DNA of 64,000 nucleotides. Origin: Ampullaceana balthica. Lineage: Eukaryota; Mollusca; Gastropoda; Lymnaeidae. The position numbers and the translations under genes were made by a program. The notes under the pieces were generated by a model, which had not been told where the DNA came from, searched no databases, and saw nothing but the letters and a program-made list of their open reading frames with translations. The stretch's first letter is position 1; every line of letters begins with the position of its first letter. Shown here piece by piece: positions 38,501-42,099 of this stretch. The stretch covers positions 124,001-188,000 of the forward strand of contig CALYLW010000053.1 of the NCBI GenBank assembly GCA_944989445.1, written 5' to 3'.

Positions 38501-39372
38501 ACATATGCTAATGGGGCGCCTTTCAGAATATTCTTAAGGATCAAGTTCAACTGAAATAATATAACAGCGATACAAGGCTGTTGTTAAAGGTTGTGTCTTT
38601 GTATTCCTTAGGCGTTTCACGATAGATTAGTAATATAGTTAACAAACCTACATTTTCTAAAGTTACACTTTTTGGTACAATTTTGTTAACAAAGATAACA
38701 AAAAAACTTAAATGTGTTCTTTTTAGCCTTCAAGATAAAATAAGAGAACAGGAAGTGGGTTGATAATAAAAAAGAAAGTAAGAAAAAAAAACAACGAAGG
38801 TTGCTTTGAAATTTTAGCCAATAAAAAGCGTATTTAGAATATTTAAAAAAAATAACTCTTTACTAGTTTAATCGTGTCTCAGCCGCCAGTTCCTGGTATG
38901 TGTACAGAAAAAATATTTAATCGTTTAATATATTTAATCTCTCATATCTAGCGAACCACAATACGATCTACCAGTAAGGAAACAGAAAACCAACAGTTAA
39001 TGAATTGATTTAATTTAAAATTGAAGCCTTTTTTAGGTTTCAAAATGTAATTGGATTTGATCACAATAAAACAAATAAAAATGACCAAGTCCATTGAATA
39101 AACCCCATCTAAACCATAACGCATTGATCACAGGAACATTTGACGGTTGGTGGCAAATTTCCAACCTGAGTTAACTTTATGATGTTTTATCTTTAGGCCA
39201 ACTTACAAGTTGGGATTGAGAATTTTGAGGGCTGGTTGTCGCTCTTTGAGACCGATGTCCACGTGTATAGGAACCCCAGGGATCCAGCAGTTGTCCCGTT
39301 GGCCGGAAAAGGGCACCGGCCGGTCGAAAACCGACTTGTAGGGAAGAATTTTGGCTCCATTGGCGTCAGGAT
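2388..39372 (-). CDS. PLD1/2-like: Phospholipase D (PLD1/2 class), partial, 10 exons in window
   Basis: PLD1/2 enzymes hydrolyse phosphatidylcholine to phosphatidic acid and choline at membranes. Exons on the minus strand, in transcript order: 39372-39207, 13281-13153, 10325-10187, 9062-8997, 8180-8023, 7277-7125, 5183-5034, 3891-3808, 3243-3162, 2501-2388 (1,241 nt, about 413 codons). Every junction has AG/GT borders and the phases agree throughout, with no stop codon. The order is leader, PX domain, PH domain ([11 protein letters not shown], then WLVVKDNF), then the conserved lead into the first catalytic motif ([26 protein letters not shown]). The two HKD motifs should lie left of position 1; the start codon lies upstream of 39372 and was not found. 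The 25.9-kb second intron contains an opposite-strand lectin gene. The assignment to animal PLD1/2 is secure from motif order; choosing between PLD1 and PLD2 is not possible here. Confidence 0.93.
3162..3243 (-). CDS. PLD1/2-like: PLD exon, [10 protein letters not shown] block
   Basis: 82 nt. Acceptor CAACTAG before 3243, donor GTAAGT after 3162. It encodes [20 protein letters not shown] ending in LKRKA, directly matching the PLD LSPEI.LKRP.......RLD.ILKRKA block. A roughly 50-bp copy of the acceptor and the first exon bases recurs about 135 bp further into the intron at 3372-3425. Confidence 0.94.
3372..3425. repeat. Duplicated PLD acceptor junction
   Basis: GGACTGAGCCTAGTTGGGGG and the following AGCAATTATAAAGTGTAGTGA repeat 3236-3290, which includes the first bases of the PLD exon at 3162-3243 and its 3' splice site. 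Confidence 0.8.
3808..3891 (-). CDS. PLD1/2-like: PLD exon, first conserved catalytic-region block
   Basis: 84 nt. Acceptor CTCTCACAG before 3891, donor GTAATT after 3808. [15 protein letters not shown] then EEIYITDW, which aligns with the W(F/Y)VNG..YF..VA.A...A..EI.ITDWW block of PLDs. The second Trp of ITDWW is split across the following junction. Confidence 0.94.
4240..5052. repeat. Degenerate tandem array carrying copied PLD splice donors
   Basis: Roughly 20-36 bp units. The newest block (4320-4550) is built on AACATACATGTTACACATCAGCTC, some units adding ACCATCA; older units read AGTCAGCTTACCATCTNACAT. The unit containing the true exon end (5024-5052) has the same sequence, so units represent about 20 nt of exon, the GTAAGC/GTGAGC donor and adjoining intron. 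A hAT element (4778-4944) has split the array. Confidence 0.85.
4778..4944. mobile_element. hAT-like MITE, 167 bp
   Basis: Ends CAGGGCCGTCTTA and AAGACGGCTCTG, 8-bp duplication CATCTGAC/CATCTGAA (7 of 8). Same family as 20718-20894. Confidence 0.85.
5034..5183 (-). CDS. PLD1/2-like: PLD exon, end of PH domain to catalytic region
   Basis: 150 nt. Acceptor TTCCCTAG before 5183, donor GTAAGC after 5034. It encodes [18 protein letters not shown], the PH C-terminal helix (family L.IKC.S.RQARWW), then [15 protein letters not shown], matching the SYAP.R..T.A.W lead-in to the catalytic region. Its 3' end and donor are the source of a long degenerate tandem array at 4240-5052. Confidence 0.93.
5255..5306 (-). 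repeat. Orphan SINE tail
   Basis: TTATCTGTTACAGACACTCA...AGATTATTGCATCCTA, the reverse complement of the SINE 3' tail, without a tRNA-like head. Confidence 0.7.
5600..6413 (-). pseudogene. Jockey-like LINE reverse transcriptase fragment, split by a SINE
   Basis: The minus strand encodes [19 protein letters not shown] and [14 protein letters not shown] (6125-6413), and after the SINE continues [25 protein letters not shown] and [12 protein letters not shown] (5640-5842). These are the order and motifs of the C-terminal half of Jockey/CR1-type reverse transcriptases. The active-site box reads YND instead of (Y/F)ADD. Lies in the PLD intron between 5183 and 7125. Confidence 0.85.
5843..6122 (-). 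mobile_element. tRNA-derived SINE, full copy
   Basis: On the minus strand the head has a box A (TGGTTGAGTGG) and a perfect box B (GGTTCGAATCC), followed by a unique body and a tail GGACGCAATTATCTTC...CGTCTGTATAGATAAG ending in short ATAAG repeats. Inserted into the LINE fragment. Confidence 0.85.
6418..6677 (-). mobile_element. tRNA-derived SINE, second copy with shortened tail
   Basis: Same head (box B GGTTCGAATCT variant), same body (ACTAGTTAGG-like, GGGTACC) as 5843-6122, but the tail stops at the AGAAGATTATTGC block. Confidence 0.8.
6719..7040. repeat. 62-bp minisatellite, about 5 copies
   Basis: Unit starts TTAGCTCAATGAAATACAAG; copies begin at 6719, 6781, 6843, 6905 and 6967 and differ by single bases. 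Located in a PLD intron about 90 bp from the exon at 7125-7277. Confidence 0.95.
7125..7277 (-). CDS. PLD1/2-like: PLD exon, PH domain
   Basis: 153 nt. Acceptor CATTACAG before 7277, donor GTAAGA after 7125. [17 protein letters not shown] is the characteristic PLD PH strand (family WLIVKDSFLLYM.P..G). The exon ends in ENFS plus two bases of an Arg codon completed in the next exon. Confidence 0.93.
7650..7700 (-). repeat. Orphan SINE tail
   Basis: TTATCTATTACAGACGCTCC...AGAAGATTATTGCATCCTAG without a head. Confidence 0.7.
7845..7990. repeat. 36-bp minisatellite, about 4 copies
   Basis: Unit around ATCTGAGGGTTAGTAAATCA GACCACAGAGGGCCAA, immediately downstream of the weak PLD donor at 8022. 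Confidence 0.9.
8023..8180 (-). CDS. PLD1/2-like: PLD exon, PX-PH linker and PH start
   Basis: 158 nt. Acceptor TTGATCAG before 8180; the donor GTTGGA after 8023 is weak. It encodes [12 protein letters not shown] then [15 protein letters not shown] and a CC pair, matching the PLD segment FLEVS..SF...GxKG.EG...KRSGG at the start of the PH domain. The residue triplet GTW-NKR leads into the next exon's WLVVKDNF. A 36-bp minisatellite starts just downstream of the donor (7849-7995). Confidence 0.92.
8819..8956. repeat. Foldback element, about 69-bp arms
   Basis: Left arm TTAAATAGGTAAATGTATAA... is repeated inverted, almost without mismatch and with almost no loop, through ...TTACCTATTTAA. It is shared with the larger foldback at 15955-16240, including the preceding GGGGGTGAGACTGCAA. 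Confidence 0.9.
8997..9062 (-). CDS. PLD1/2-like: PLD exon, C-terminal PX helix
   Basis: A 66-nt, 22-codon exon, phase 0 at both ends. It encodes [11 protein letters not shown] followed by YRNHPET, the final PX helix (family consensus QLEDYL...Y.R.H). Acceptor TATCCTTAG before 9062, donor GTAAAT after 8997. A 138-bp perfect-looking foldback lies 40 bp downstream in the intron. Confidence 0.9.
9561..9581. repeat. Short (GA)n microsatellite
   Basis: About ten GA units. Confidence 0.9.
10187..10325 (-). CDS. PLD1/2-like: PLD exon, PX basic loop
   Basis: 139 nt. Acceptor TTTTGCTAG before 10325, donor GTAGGT after 10187. It begins [11 protein letters not shown], passes through a strongly basic stretch rich in Lys, Arg and Gln, then [16 protein letters not shown]. 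The proline-rich PX loop and the following helix are typical of animal PLDs. A 2-kb hAT element is inserted 97 bp into the intron upstream of this acceptor. Confidence 0.9.
10482..11410. mobile_element. Harbinger-like MITE nested in the hAT, 929 bp
   Basis: Ends GAGGCCATCCATAAATGACG and GTCATTTATGCGTGGCCCC, target duplication TTA, G-rich/TGACG subterminal blocks. Contains in turn the dispersed repeat at 10723-11245. Confidence 0.85.
10723..11245 (+). repeat. Dispersed repeat family R1, copy 1
   Basis: Begins TTAAACAACCCGTTAAAACA, includes TTTGACTATAAATCCCTTAT, the block ATTTAATTACGGTACATTCG followed by ATCGATCTGAAATTT, and ends GACGGTGAAGTTAATATGAG. Other copies at 34565-34990, 40440-40895 (reverse) and 60757-60925 (partial). 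No coding frame. Confidence 0.8.
13153..13281 (-). CDS. PLD1/2-like: PLD exon, PX domain core
   Basis: 129 nt. Acceptor TTTGTTTCAG before 13281, donor GTGAGT after 13153. It encodes [21 protein letters not shown] then a leucine-rich stretch ending RLPLPNK. RRYKHF is the PX basic motif contacting the phosphoinositide headgroup in this family. A second copy of the acceptor junction lies about 80 bp upstream in the intron (around 13350-13400). Confidence 0.92.
13350..13400. repeat. Duplicated PLD acceptor junction
   Basis: TTGACTGTGATGATGTATCT followed by GAAGCAAAGACGTGAAATAC repeats 13265-13310, which spans the first bases of the PX exon and its 3' splice site. The copy keeps TTTGCTTCAG on the minus strand. 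Confidence 0.85.
13663..13798. repeat. Two GGCGCCGTAGGCGCC palindromes
   Basis: The palindromic GGCGCCGTAGGCGCCCTA occurs at about 13665 and 13781, with different sequence between. Significance unknown. Confidence 0.7.
14168..14238. repeat. Direct repeat, two copies of about 34 bp
   Basis: CTCAGTCAACTRCTGTTGGG followed by AACTGGTTTTAAAC, twice in tandem. Confidence 0.9.
14490..14735 (+). pseudogene. LINE reverse transcriptase C-terminal fragment
   Basis: Reads [18 protein letters not shown], the usual GRP..RW.D.V..DL...G stretch near the end of LINE polymerases, then a decayed W..VTEQ..S motif. The last 48 bp (GGAATGGAG..GAGTGACCGAGC) are duplicated. Confidence 0.65.
15455..15602. repeat. 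Two tandem copies of a 77-bp unit
   Basis: GTTTAATTTGAGTTTTTATT...CGATGCATGCCGCGAAACC occurs twice; the second copy has GATGGATG. Confidence 0.85.
15760..15808 (+). repeat. Orphan SINE tail
   Basis: GTAGGACGCAATAATCTTCT GGAAGGAGCGTCTGTAATG, with an internal deletion compared with the other tails. Confidence 0.7.
15955..16240. mobile_element. Foldback element with about 60-bp arms and a 120-bp loop
   Basis: Arms 15996-16055 and 16175-16234 (ATGTATAACATATAAACAGG and its reverse complement CCTGTTTATATGTTATACA). The loop includes GAGGAAGGTTCTTTGCCGAAACG, a string that recurs in Penelope-like and other retroelements. The left part matches 8789-8880. Confidence 0.8.
16245..16795. other. PLD intron, nothing recognised
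   Basis: AT-rich sequence on the far side of the foldback. No exon, element end or repeat was identified. Confidence 0.5.
16798..16975. repeat. 20-bp minisatellite, about 9 copies
   Basis: Unit GTATCGTAACTTATGGAACA with point changes. Confidence 0.95.
17126..17335. repeat. 27-bp minisatellite, about 8 copies
   Basis: Unit ATTTAGCCAAATAAAATCAT followed by ATCAGAC, highly uniform. Confidence 0.95.
17886..18660. repeat. 42-bp satellite, about 18 copies
   Basis: Unit GGTGGTCCTTGGAACAATGA then GTTGGTACCTTGGATAAGTATG. Uniform on the left, degenerate on the right. Because 42 is a multiple of three and the unit lacks stops, it opens long minus-strand frames that are not genes. Confidence 0.96.
18680..19620. 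other. PLD intron, no identified gene
   Basis: Includes a 124-codon plus-strand frame at 19185-19559 with a GGCCGACCCC stretch typical of hAT subterminal sequence; I do not recognise a protein in it. Confidence 0.4.
19690..20035 (-). pseudogene. LINE reverse transcriptase C-terminal fragment
   Basis: Minus strand reads [39 protein letters not shown] and VKGVCKKDM, followed by a WE..AEER..WR motif, the classical C-terminus of RTE/Jockey-like LINE polymerases. Open for about 115 codons but without the catalytic region. Confidence 0.85.
20293..20475. mobile_element. hAT-like MITE, 183 bp
   Basis: Right end TTAAAGGGAACATTG, internal CTGCGCGGCGTCGGTCAGAT; flanked by perfect CAACCACT duplications (20285-20292 and 20476-20483). 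The left terminal repeat is altered. Same family as 53319-53708 and 58777-58939. Confidence 0.75.
20718..20894. mobile_element. hAT-like MITE, 177 bp
   Basis: Ends CAGAGCCATCTTT and AAGACGGCCCTG, perfect 8-bp duplication TTTGTTGG. Inverted relative to its relative at 4778-4944. Confidence 0.88.
20900..22980. other. PLD intron, nothing recognised
   Basis: Unique-looking AT-rich sequence. Short open frames at 20957-21166 and 22359-22562 have no recognisable motif. Confidence 0.5.
22987..24865. mobile_element. Harbinger-like element, 1,879 bp, non-autonomous
   Basis: Ends GGGGCCGTCCATAAATGACG and CGTCATTTATGGACGGCCCC, 3-bp duplication TTA, with mirrored G-rich TGACGAGGGGG blocks. Contains a nested hAT MITE and no transposase frame. 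Confidence 0.82.
23758..23927. mobile_element. hAT-like MITE, 170 bp, nested
   Basis: Ends CAGTGCTTCTCAAAGT and AGTTTGAGAAGCACTG, with CCGGTCCG repeats inside; flanks TTTTATAT/TTCTAGAT match at 6 of 8. A fragment of a related element begins at 23209 (CAGTGCTTCTCAATGTG). Confidence 0.8.
25490..26795. repeat. 49-bp satellite, about 27 copies
   Basis: Unit GAAGTGCTGCACACATACTG then TAGGCCTGATTGTAACATGATATAGAATA. Units in 26290-26795 vary more (TGCTGCATGA for TAACATGA; two units shortened near 26370 and 26420). 49 is not a multiple of three, so all three minus frames stay open across the array; the resulting 266-443 codon frames are by-products. Confidence 0.97.
26820..27660 (+). other. Upstream region of the CREP-like gene
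   Basis: Between the 49-bp satellite and the start codon. A TATAAG at 27362-27367 could be a TATA box about 300 bp before the ATG, but nothing else supports it. Confidence 0.25.
27664..27721 (+). CDS. CREP-like: CREP-like exon 1, signal peptide
   Basis: Starts at ATG 27664 ([20 protein letters not shown]); the last Gly codon is split by the intron. The hydrophobic stretch CIFIALLI is a typical signal-peptide core. Chosen as exon 1 because its phase-1 donor (ACAG/GTACAG) joins in frame to the only acceptor before the lectin exon, which itself has no ATG at its N-terminus. Confidence 0.85.
27664..36110 (+). CDS. CREP-like: Secreted Ig plus C-type lectin protein (CREP/VIgL-like), two exons
   Basis: Join 27664-27721 and 35176-36110: 993 nt, 330 codons, phase-1 intron with a GT donor at 27722 and TTTATTTCAG acceptor. 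Residues 1-20 are a signal peptide with a hydrophobic core. Residues about 30-135 form an Ig-like domain with Cys44 and Cys125 (the latter in DQVGTYKC), and an N-linked glycosylation site NLT at 53. Residues about 142-188 are a charged helical linker. Residues about 191-330 are a C-type lectin domain with four cysteines, the GGHLAEID strand and an EPN motif near 291. Snail C-type lectin-related proteins with this layout are haemolymph immune recognition factors; that role here is inference. The gene lies wholly inside a PLD intron on the other strand, and its own intron carries a 6.5-kb LTR retrotransposon. Confidence 0.9.
27785..28090 (-). repeat. 3' LTR of the retrotransposon
   Basis: 306 bp, near-identical to 33982-34289. 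On the minus strand it begins TGTCACATCTG and ends in ...GTAACA, giving TG...CA ends. Confidence 0.93.
28091..28105 (-). other. Polypurine tract of the retrotransposon
   Basis: Minus strand AAGGATGGGGGTGAA directly before the 3' LTR, the position for second-strand priming. Confidence 0.75.
28648..33135 (-). CDS. Gag-Pol polyprotein, 1,495 aa, integrase before reverse transcriptase
   Basis: Uninterrupted frame from ATG 33133-33135 to the stop before 28648. Residues about 35-125: Glu/Lys/Arg-rich coiled coil built of EEK-type repeats. About 155-320: Gag helical region. About 354-368: zinc knuckle [14 protein letters not shown]. About 470: aspartic protease triplet in LRDTGCT. About 668-700: integrase H2C2 finger. 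About 731, 792 and 828: integrase D, D and E ([26 protein letters not shown]), with D-E spacing of 35. About 964: GPY/F module (WEGPYKI). About 1128: [10 protein letters not shown]. About 1223: reverse transcriptase YVDD. About 1373-1445: RNase H ([24 protein letters not shown]). The frame ends soon after. The polymerase sequence type is Ty3/gypsy, yet the order is that of Ty1/copia; this combination defines Gmr1 elements. No catalytic residue is visibly lost. Confidence 0.94.
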   Translation of the reverse strand: MLDSYYSIKQNMDHYKEFTAIAKEIGLKGKEMRDFIEEKVAEEKENQRIAEEREQRRKAEEKENQREAEEKARIAEEKEQRRKAEEEEKARIAEEKARIAEEKEMQRLIVKREIEQLAVDKLKLQRERDSSGHNPGDETNRRSAPRDTIKVRKYDSQKEKMDVYLDYFESIMAMKGYNEEDWPAQLMTQLTGEAFEAYNSIAKEDKSIYKNVKKALLCHFGKSENDYRREFHEMRIKMDKDPQIIVHEAQVKLTKWLELTAIDTSNPKAIIDMVLIDKFLENATPTLFTYLTDKKVRTQAELTNALRTFKDSHPNVEMDKRQDIFAAIQIKSQEKRQGMRNQSLPNQGNRQTICWYCNKPGHMAKQCYHNKGQPIRVSPNGSPIRKKTEERSRQGHFESKGRRSWRGRYNHDSRYRNHDQPWRRNDHQEGDNKGKMKQEESQSSSTVATIKDHGTLKCYPVYINDRKCMCLRDTGCTTIVVRDKMVKEEEYDGKKDTLIMADGTKRECPTAIFTINSPWFHGKVRARVLQDAICDLIIGNIEGVVDNTDEVYKAWHDNNHQVCATVQTRATTKRKEITDIEVDEKLEIGSQLMSKQEFKQLQEEDNTIREIKIKLIKDNETGHNKNYKLDKGILINIAQEGTCKRVVLPKKLQETIIKMTHDSPLGGHMGAKKTITTIAENFYWPKMARQIKEYIKACTVCLRHNPKDGRHTAPIQSSDKANFLFEKIAIDLIGPFKKMSKKKHMYALTIVDIATRWGEAIPLKRIDAENICNALLNVFSRYGFPQTLLSDNGSQFKGQMTQAIMKMLNITQVHSTVYHPQSNGVIERLNKTIKNMLLKVTVDHEDRWHEYLPLILFAYNSSKHESTGFSPFELMFGQNPTSPLKNFKERLISKQDAIQDRYQLMSDTRDKILYSIEAAKQRLIKQSTRHREIKNRHRHLRTFEPEQQVLVCLPNTKNEITWEGPYKIEEKLSDVTYSVNIKGHVKKLHIDKLRTYDDNKEGKQTVNVIIKVNDDNAMKMNSLDSEKISSDIPDNMKHRVIKIFQKYKGVITKETGNTKTVTHKIQVLEHEPFKTKVYPIPMAHRDTVRQEIDYLLKENKIRKAVEANYTSPTVIVKKKNGKIRLCCDYRQLNNITKLDHEPIGDPRDIIDIIGTSRIFTTFDLNRGFWQINMDPDSIKYTAFIAMDEVYEWLVMPFGLVNSTATFSRFMKVMLKGIPNVVHYVDDICIHTKDWESHIHTLEAVLDRLKKHNVTISPEKINIGKKYIDFLGYRIGGGAVTPTAENENKIFNLSVPKSKKQVQALLGLCNFYRPFIANYAEIVHPLTEVTKTKDIRKFQFPGDCLDALENIQEAFRKKPILVTPQWDKPFIVSTDASSIALGACLMQEHDGILHPIQYLSRNLTKTEYNYSTIERECLAIVWALQKLQKYLLGRTFTLLTDHKPLVAFNKKKISNAKVNRWAMLLADYKFDIKPVKGKDNVVADILSRMTINKDTL
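33964..33980 (-). other. Primer-binding site of the retrotransposon
   Basis: One base after the 5' LTR the minus strand reads TGGTGTCGAAGTAAAAG. TGG complements the CCA end of a tRNA. The tRNA species was not identified. Confidence 0.7.
33982..34289 (-). repeat. 5' LTR of the retrotransposon
   Basis: 308 bp. On the minus strand it begins TGTCACATCTG and ends CATCGTTACA. It contains a TATATATATA run that may serve as its promoter region; that is inference. Confidence 0.93.
34565..34990 (+). repeat. Dispersed repeat family R1, copy 2
   Basis: Begins TTAAACAACCCATAAAAACA, contains TTTAATTACGGTACATTCGA and ends AGACGGTGAAGTTAATAAAA. Lies in the CREP-like intron between the retrotransposon and exon 2. 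Confidence 0.8.
35176..36110 (+). CDS. CREP-like: CREP-like exon 2, Ig domain, linker and C-type lectin domain
   Basis: 935 nt, uninterrupted, stop TAG at 36108. It is much richer in G+C than the flanking DNA, especially the lectin half, which helps mark it as coding. The lectin core has cysteines in [24 protein letters not shown] and LYLCEI; EPN is present (in canonical domains a mannose-type calcium-site motif), while the usual WND reads MTD, so the Trp is lost and the Asp kept. The domain ends three residues after the last Cys pair region, the usual family end. Confidence 0.93.
36154..36159 (+). promoter_or_regulatory. Polyadenylation signal of the CREP-like gene
   Basis: AATAAA 44 bases after the stop codon at 36108-36110, at a plausible distance for a short 3' UTR. 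Confidence 0.6.
36180..37365. other. PLD intron downstream of the lectin gene
   Basis: 36640-37240 is richer in G+C and contains a 95-codon plus-strand frame (36949-37236) with [10 protein letters not shown] and a Gln/Asp/Lys-rich continuation. It looks like decayed coding DNA, possibly from a retroelement, but I cannot identify it. Confidence 0.35.
37366..37882. repeat. 40-bp minisatellite, about 12 copies
   Basis: Unit GGGCAACTAGTCATGTACAT then ATTTGAGGAGAATGGCTTGT. At least two unit types (ATATTTGAGGAG and ACAGTTGAGTAG) alternate, suggesting higher-order duplication. Confidence 0.95.
37890..39200. other. PLD intron, nothing recognised
   Basis: No element ends or coding motifs seen. Confidence 0.5.
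39207..39372 (-). CDS. PLD1/2-like: PLD exon, N-terminal leader into PX domain
   Basis: Most upstream PLD exon found (166 nt). Acceptor TCTTCCTCAG before 39372, donor GTAAGT after 39207. It reads ...[14 protein letters not shown]... and ends ILNPNL, the segment that in PLD1/2 immediately precedes the first PX strand. Two bases (TT) are left over and are completed by the G that opens the next exon at 13281. A 37-bp minisatellite abuts its acceptor. It enters in phase 1, so at least one more coding exon lies upstream. Confidence 0.9.
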
Positions 39373-39985
39373 CTGAGGAAGACAAAGGAAACATGATTAT
39401 GGGCTACAGTCCACGAAGACAAAAGAAAAAAAATGATTATGTGCTACAGTCCACGAAGACAAAGAAAACATGATTATGGGCTACAGTCCACGAAGACAAA
39501 GAAAACATGATTATGGGCTACAGTCCACGAAGACAAAAGAAAAAAATGACTATGTGCTACAGTCCATGAAGACAAAGAAAACATGATTATGGGCTACGGT
39601 CCCCGAGGACAAAGAAAACATGATTATGGGCTTCAGTCCACGAAGACAAAGGAAACATGATTATGGGCTACAGTCCACGAAGACAAAGTAAACATGAGTA
39701 TGGGCTACAGTCCACGAAGACGAAGGAAACATCATTATGAGCTACAATCCAAGAAGACAAAAGAAAAAATGATTATGGGCTACAGTCCACGAAGAAAAAG
39801 AAAACATGATTATGGGCTTCAGTCCACGAAGACAAAGGAAACATGATTATGGGCTACGGTCCCCGAGGACAAAGGAAACATGATTATGGGCTACAGTCCA
39901 CGAAGACAAAGAAAACATGATTATGGGCTACAGTCCACGAAGACAAAGAAAACATGATTATGGGCTACAGTCCACGAAGCAGGAT
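39373..39985. repeat. 37-bp minisatellite abutting a PLD splice acceptor, about 16 copies
   Basis: Unit ACAAAGAAAACATGATTATG then GGCTACAGTCCACGAAG. The first copy forms the polypyrimidine region of the acceptor at 39373-39375 when read on the minus strand (TTTCCTTTGTCTTCCTCAG). Confidence 0.95.
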
Positions 39986-40439
39986 AAATTTGTGATGTAT
40001 GATGGTTTTTTCCCCCGTGTAAATGAAATATGCGTCGATTAGCGTGGTGTACACGAGGTGGCGTCAATATTTTGTATGTGGATTAACTGCAAAGAAATAA
40101 CTCTCTAGATAGCAATAATGTCTTAACGACTGATCGTTTACATTCGGCAGCTGCTGAACGGTATAAATATTAAGAGAAATAATTGCATCTCATTAAACTG
40201 GTGCAGGGTGTTTGTTGATAACAATGACGGGATGTCTCATGCTAATTTTTAAAGTATTATTTTTTAACAGCATTTTTTCTTCCTATAATTTTAGTACTTT
40301 GAGTTCTTGAGATTGTCCAACCAGAGTTAGTCTTCAGTATTTTAAAGCTACCATTCAACTTTTATATGACGAGATCGCTACGCTTAAAATCTCGCCGTAG
40401 ACCACGTCCGTCATGCGAGTGTAGAGTATAGAGTAGATC

Positions 40440-40895
40440 ATTTTTAAATCCCTTATATTAACTTCACCGCCATCTCATTCGTCGTCGACCGCGACGTCCG
40501 TCGTCGTCCGCCCGCGGTCGTCCCTCGACCGCGACGCCCGTCCGTCCGCGGAAAAACAAAAGTCGAAAATGACCCACCTCCTGTGAAGCCATCGAGCTGA
40601 AATTTGGCACACGGACCCGTCTCAACTAACAATGCATCGTATCAAAATTTCAGATCGATCGAACGTACCGTAATTAAATTAATGCATTTTTACTTTTATT
40701 ATCTATATAAATCACTATTTAGAATGTTTAGTCGTCGTCTGCTAGAGTTTTGACCTAATTTTAAAGCCAAGGGAGATAATTTCGGTTTCAGTCTGTAAAT
40801 GTTTGTCACTTTTGTACATAATAAATACTTTTAGTTATGTCTCATATATAAGGGATTTATAATCAAAAACTTTGTTTTTACGGGGTTGTTTAATT
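40440..40895 (-). repeat. Dispersed repeat family R1, copy 3
   Basis: Reverse orientation: from CCCTTATATTAACTTCACCG to AACTTTGTTTTTACGGGGTT; holds the conserved CGATCGAACGTACCGTAATT block. A GTCGTCGTCCG-type simple stretch occurs at 40480-40550. Confidence 0.8.
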
Positions 40896-41179
40896 TATTT
40901 ATGTTTGAATGTGTTCGATTGTCTGCCCAAGTACAGCTGCTTAAACCAAGATTTGTATAGGCATTGTTTATAAGAATAGTAAAAAAAAATTAGAAAAGTT
41001 CCAAATGCTGAGCCATGCGATGAGCCATAGGTAAGGGAAGTGACCTGAAAAAAAACATGGGGACTGTGTGCTGCATTCAGCAAGGAAAGATGAAAAACAG
41101 TGATGCTAACTGCCTCATTCACAAGTCTTGTCAGAAAATTTTGACAAGTTAATGCGGCGGTTGGCATCCCAAACCCCCT

Positions 41180-41745
41180 AAATGCCTGTGAAACATGGAC
41201 TGTGTAAAGACACCGTGTCAAGAAACTTAAACATTTTTGCATCTGAGCTGCCATAGAATGTTGTTAAAAATGAAATGGCTGTACAAAGTCCAAGACACAT
41301 AGGTACTTTCGCATGCTGACGTGCCTTATGCCAGTGATGGCGAACCTATGGCACGACACAGTCGGCGCGCAGAGCCTCATCAGCCGGCGCGCGACTAAAA
41401 TATTACTTTCTTAATCAAACCATCCCAGCCAAACTCCCATTTTCGGGTTTCATGGGAGTAATTTTGGCAGTGTTGGCCGTTTGCTATATAAATAAGTCGG
41501 TTTTGGTTGAATTTTAGGCACACGACCCCAACAAGTTTCGCCATCACTGCCTTATGCCCAATATCACACTTGGGAAGGCTCAGCTCAGATACTGTTGTAC
41601 GCATGGATGCCGACCAAAAATACTGCTGAATGCCAAACTGTTAAAAGGAAAAACAAAAGACTACGAGGACCAAAAACATTTGAGGACACCCCAAAGGCCT
41701 CTCTGAAGAACTTTGACATTGACCCAGGCAAAAACAATACAGAAG
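41180..41745 (+). pseudogene. LINE reverse transcriptase C-terminal fragment, split by a hAT MITE
   Basis: The plus strand encodes CETWTV followed by KKLKHF around 41190-41235 (family CETWT....KKLN.FH), and after the inserted MITE continues with TVVRMDAD and DTPKASLKNFDIDPG (41590-41730; family KDTLKASLK.F.I). Several stops and frameshifts. Confidence 0.75.
41332..41549. mobile_element. hAT-like MITE, 218 bp
   Basis: Ends CAGTGATGGCGAACCT and GTTTCGCCATCACTG, perfect 8-bp duplication CCTTATGC (41324-41331 and 41550-41557). Inserted in the LINE fragment. Confidence 0.93.
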
Positions 41746-41849
41746 AAGCTCATGGTCAATCAAATCAAAAGCAGCACAGAGGTAAAAAAAAACAGGACAA
41801 ACAGCATCAGATCACCACGGTCAGCGCTACAAACAACATCATTTATGGC

Positions 41850-42090
41850 ATGTGGTATTGTTGTCTCACAGCATTGAGCAGGTCGACCGGCAGATTGAAA
41901 CTTATCAAGAAAGTCAGTTGGTTATCATAAGTATTCGGGTTCTGCCCGAGCAACTGGGACACAACTCTCTCAATAAGTTTATATACACACGGCAGGTTTG
42001 AGACCGGGTGAACATTGTTGAAGTCATATTGGTCCTGACAGCTTCTGTTTAGTATTGGTTTAACATCCGCCGCATTGAAGTGACGTGGGA
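41850..42090 (-). pseudogene. CR1/Jockey-like reverse transcriptase N-terminal fragment
   Basis: Minus strand HFNAADVKPILNRS then NNVHPVSNLPCVYKLIERVV matches the first RT blocks (F..A.V.PILKK...N.YRPVSNL....K..E..V). Its orientation is opposite to the LINE fragment to the left, so this is a separate insertion. Confidence 0.8.
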
Positions 42091-42099
42091 CCATGGGAC

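Noticed and set aside
40895..41254. A 119-codon minus-strand gene
   Set aside because: The plus strand of the right part encodes the CETWT...KKL LINE motif, so the frame is the antisense of a LINE remnant.
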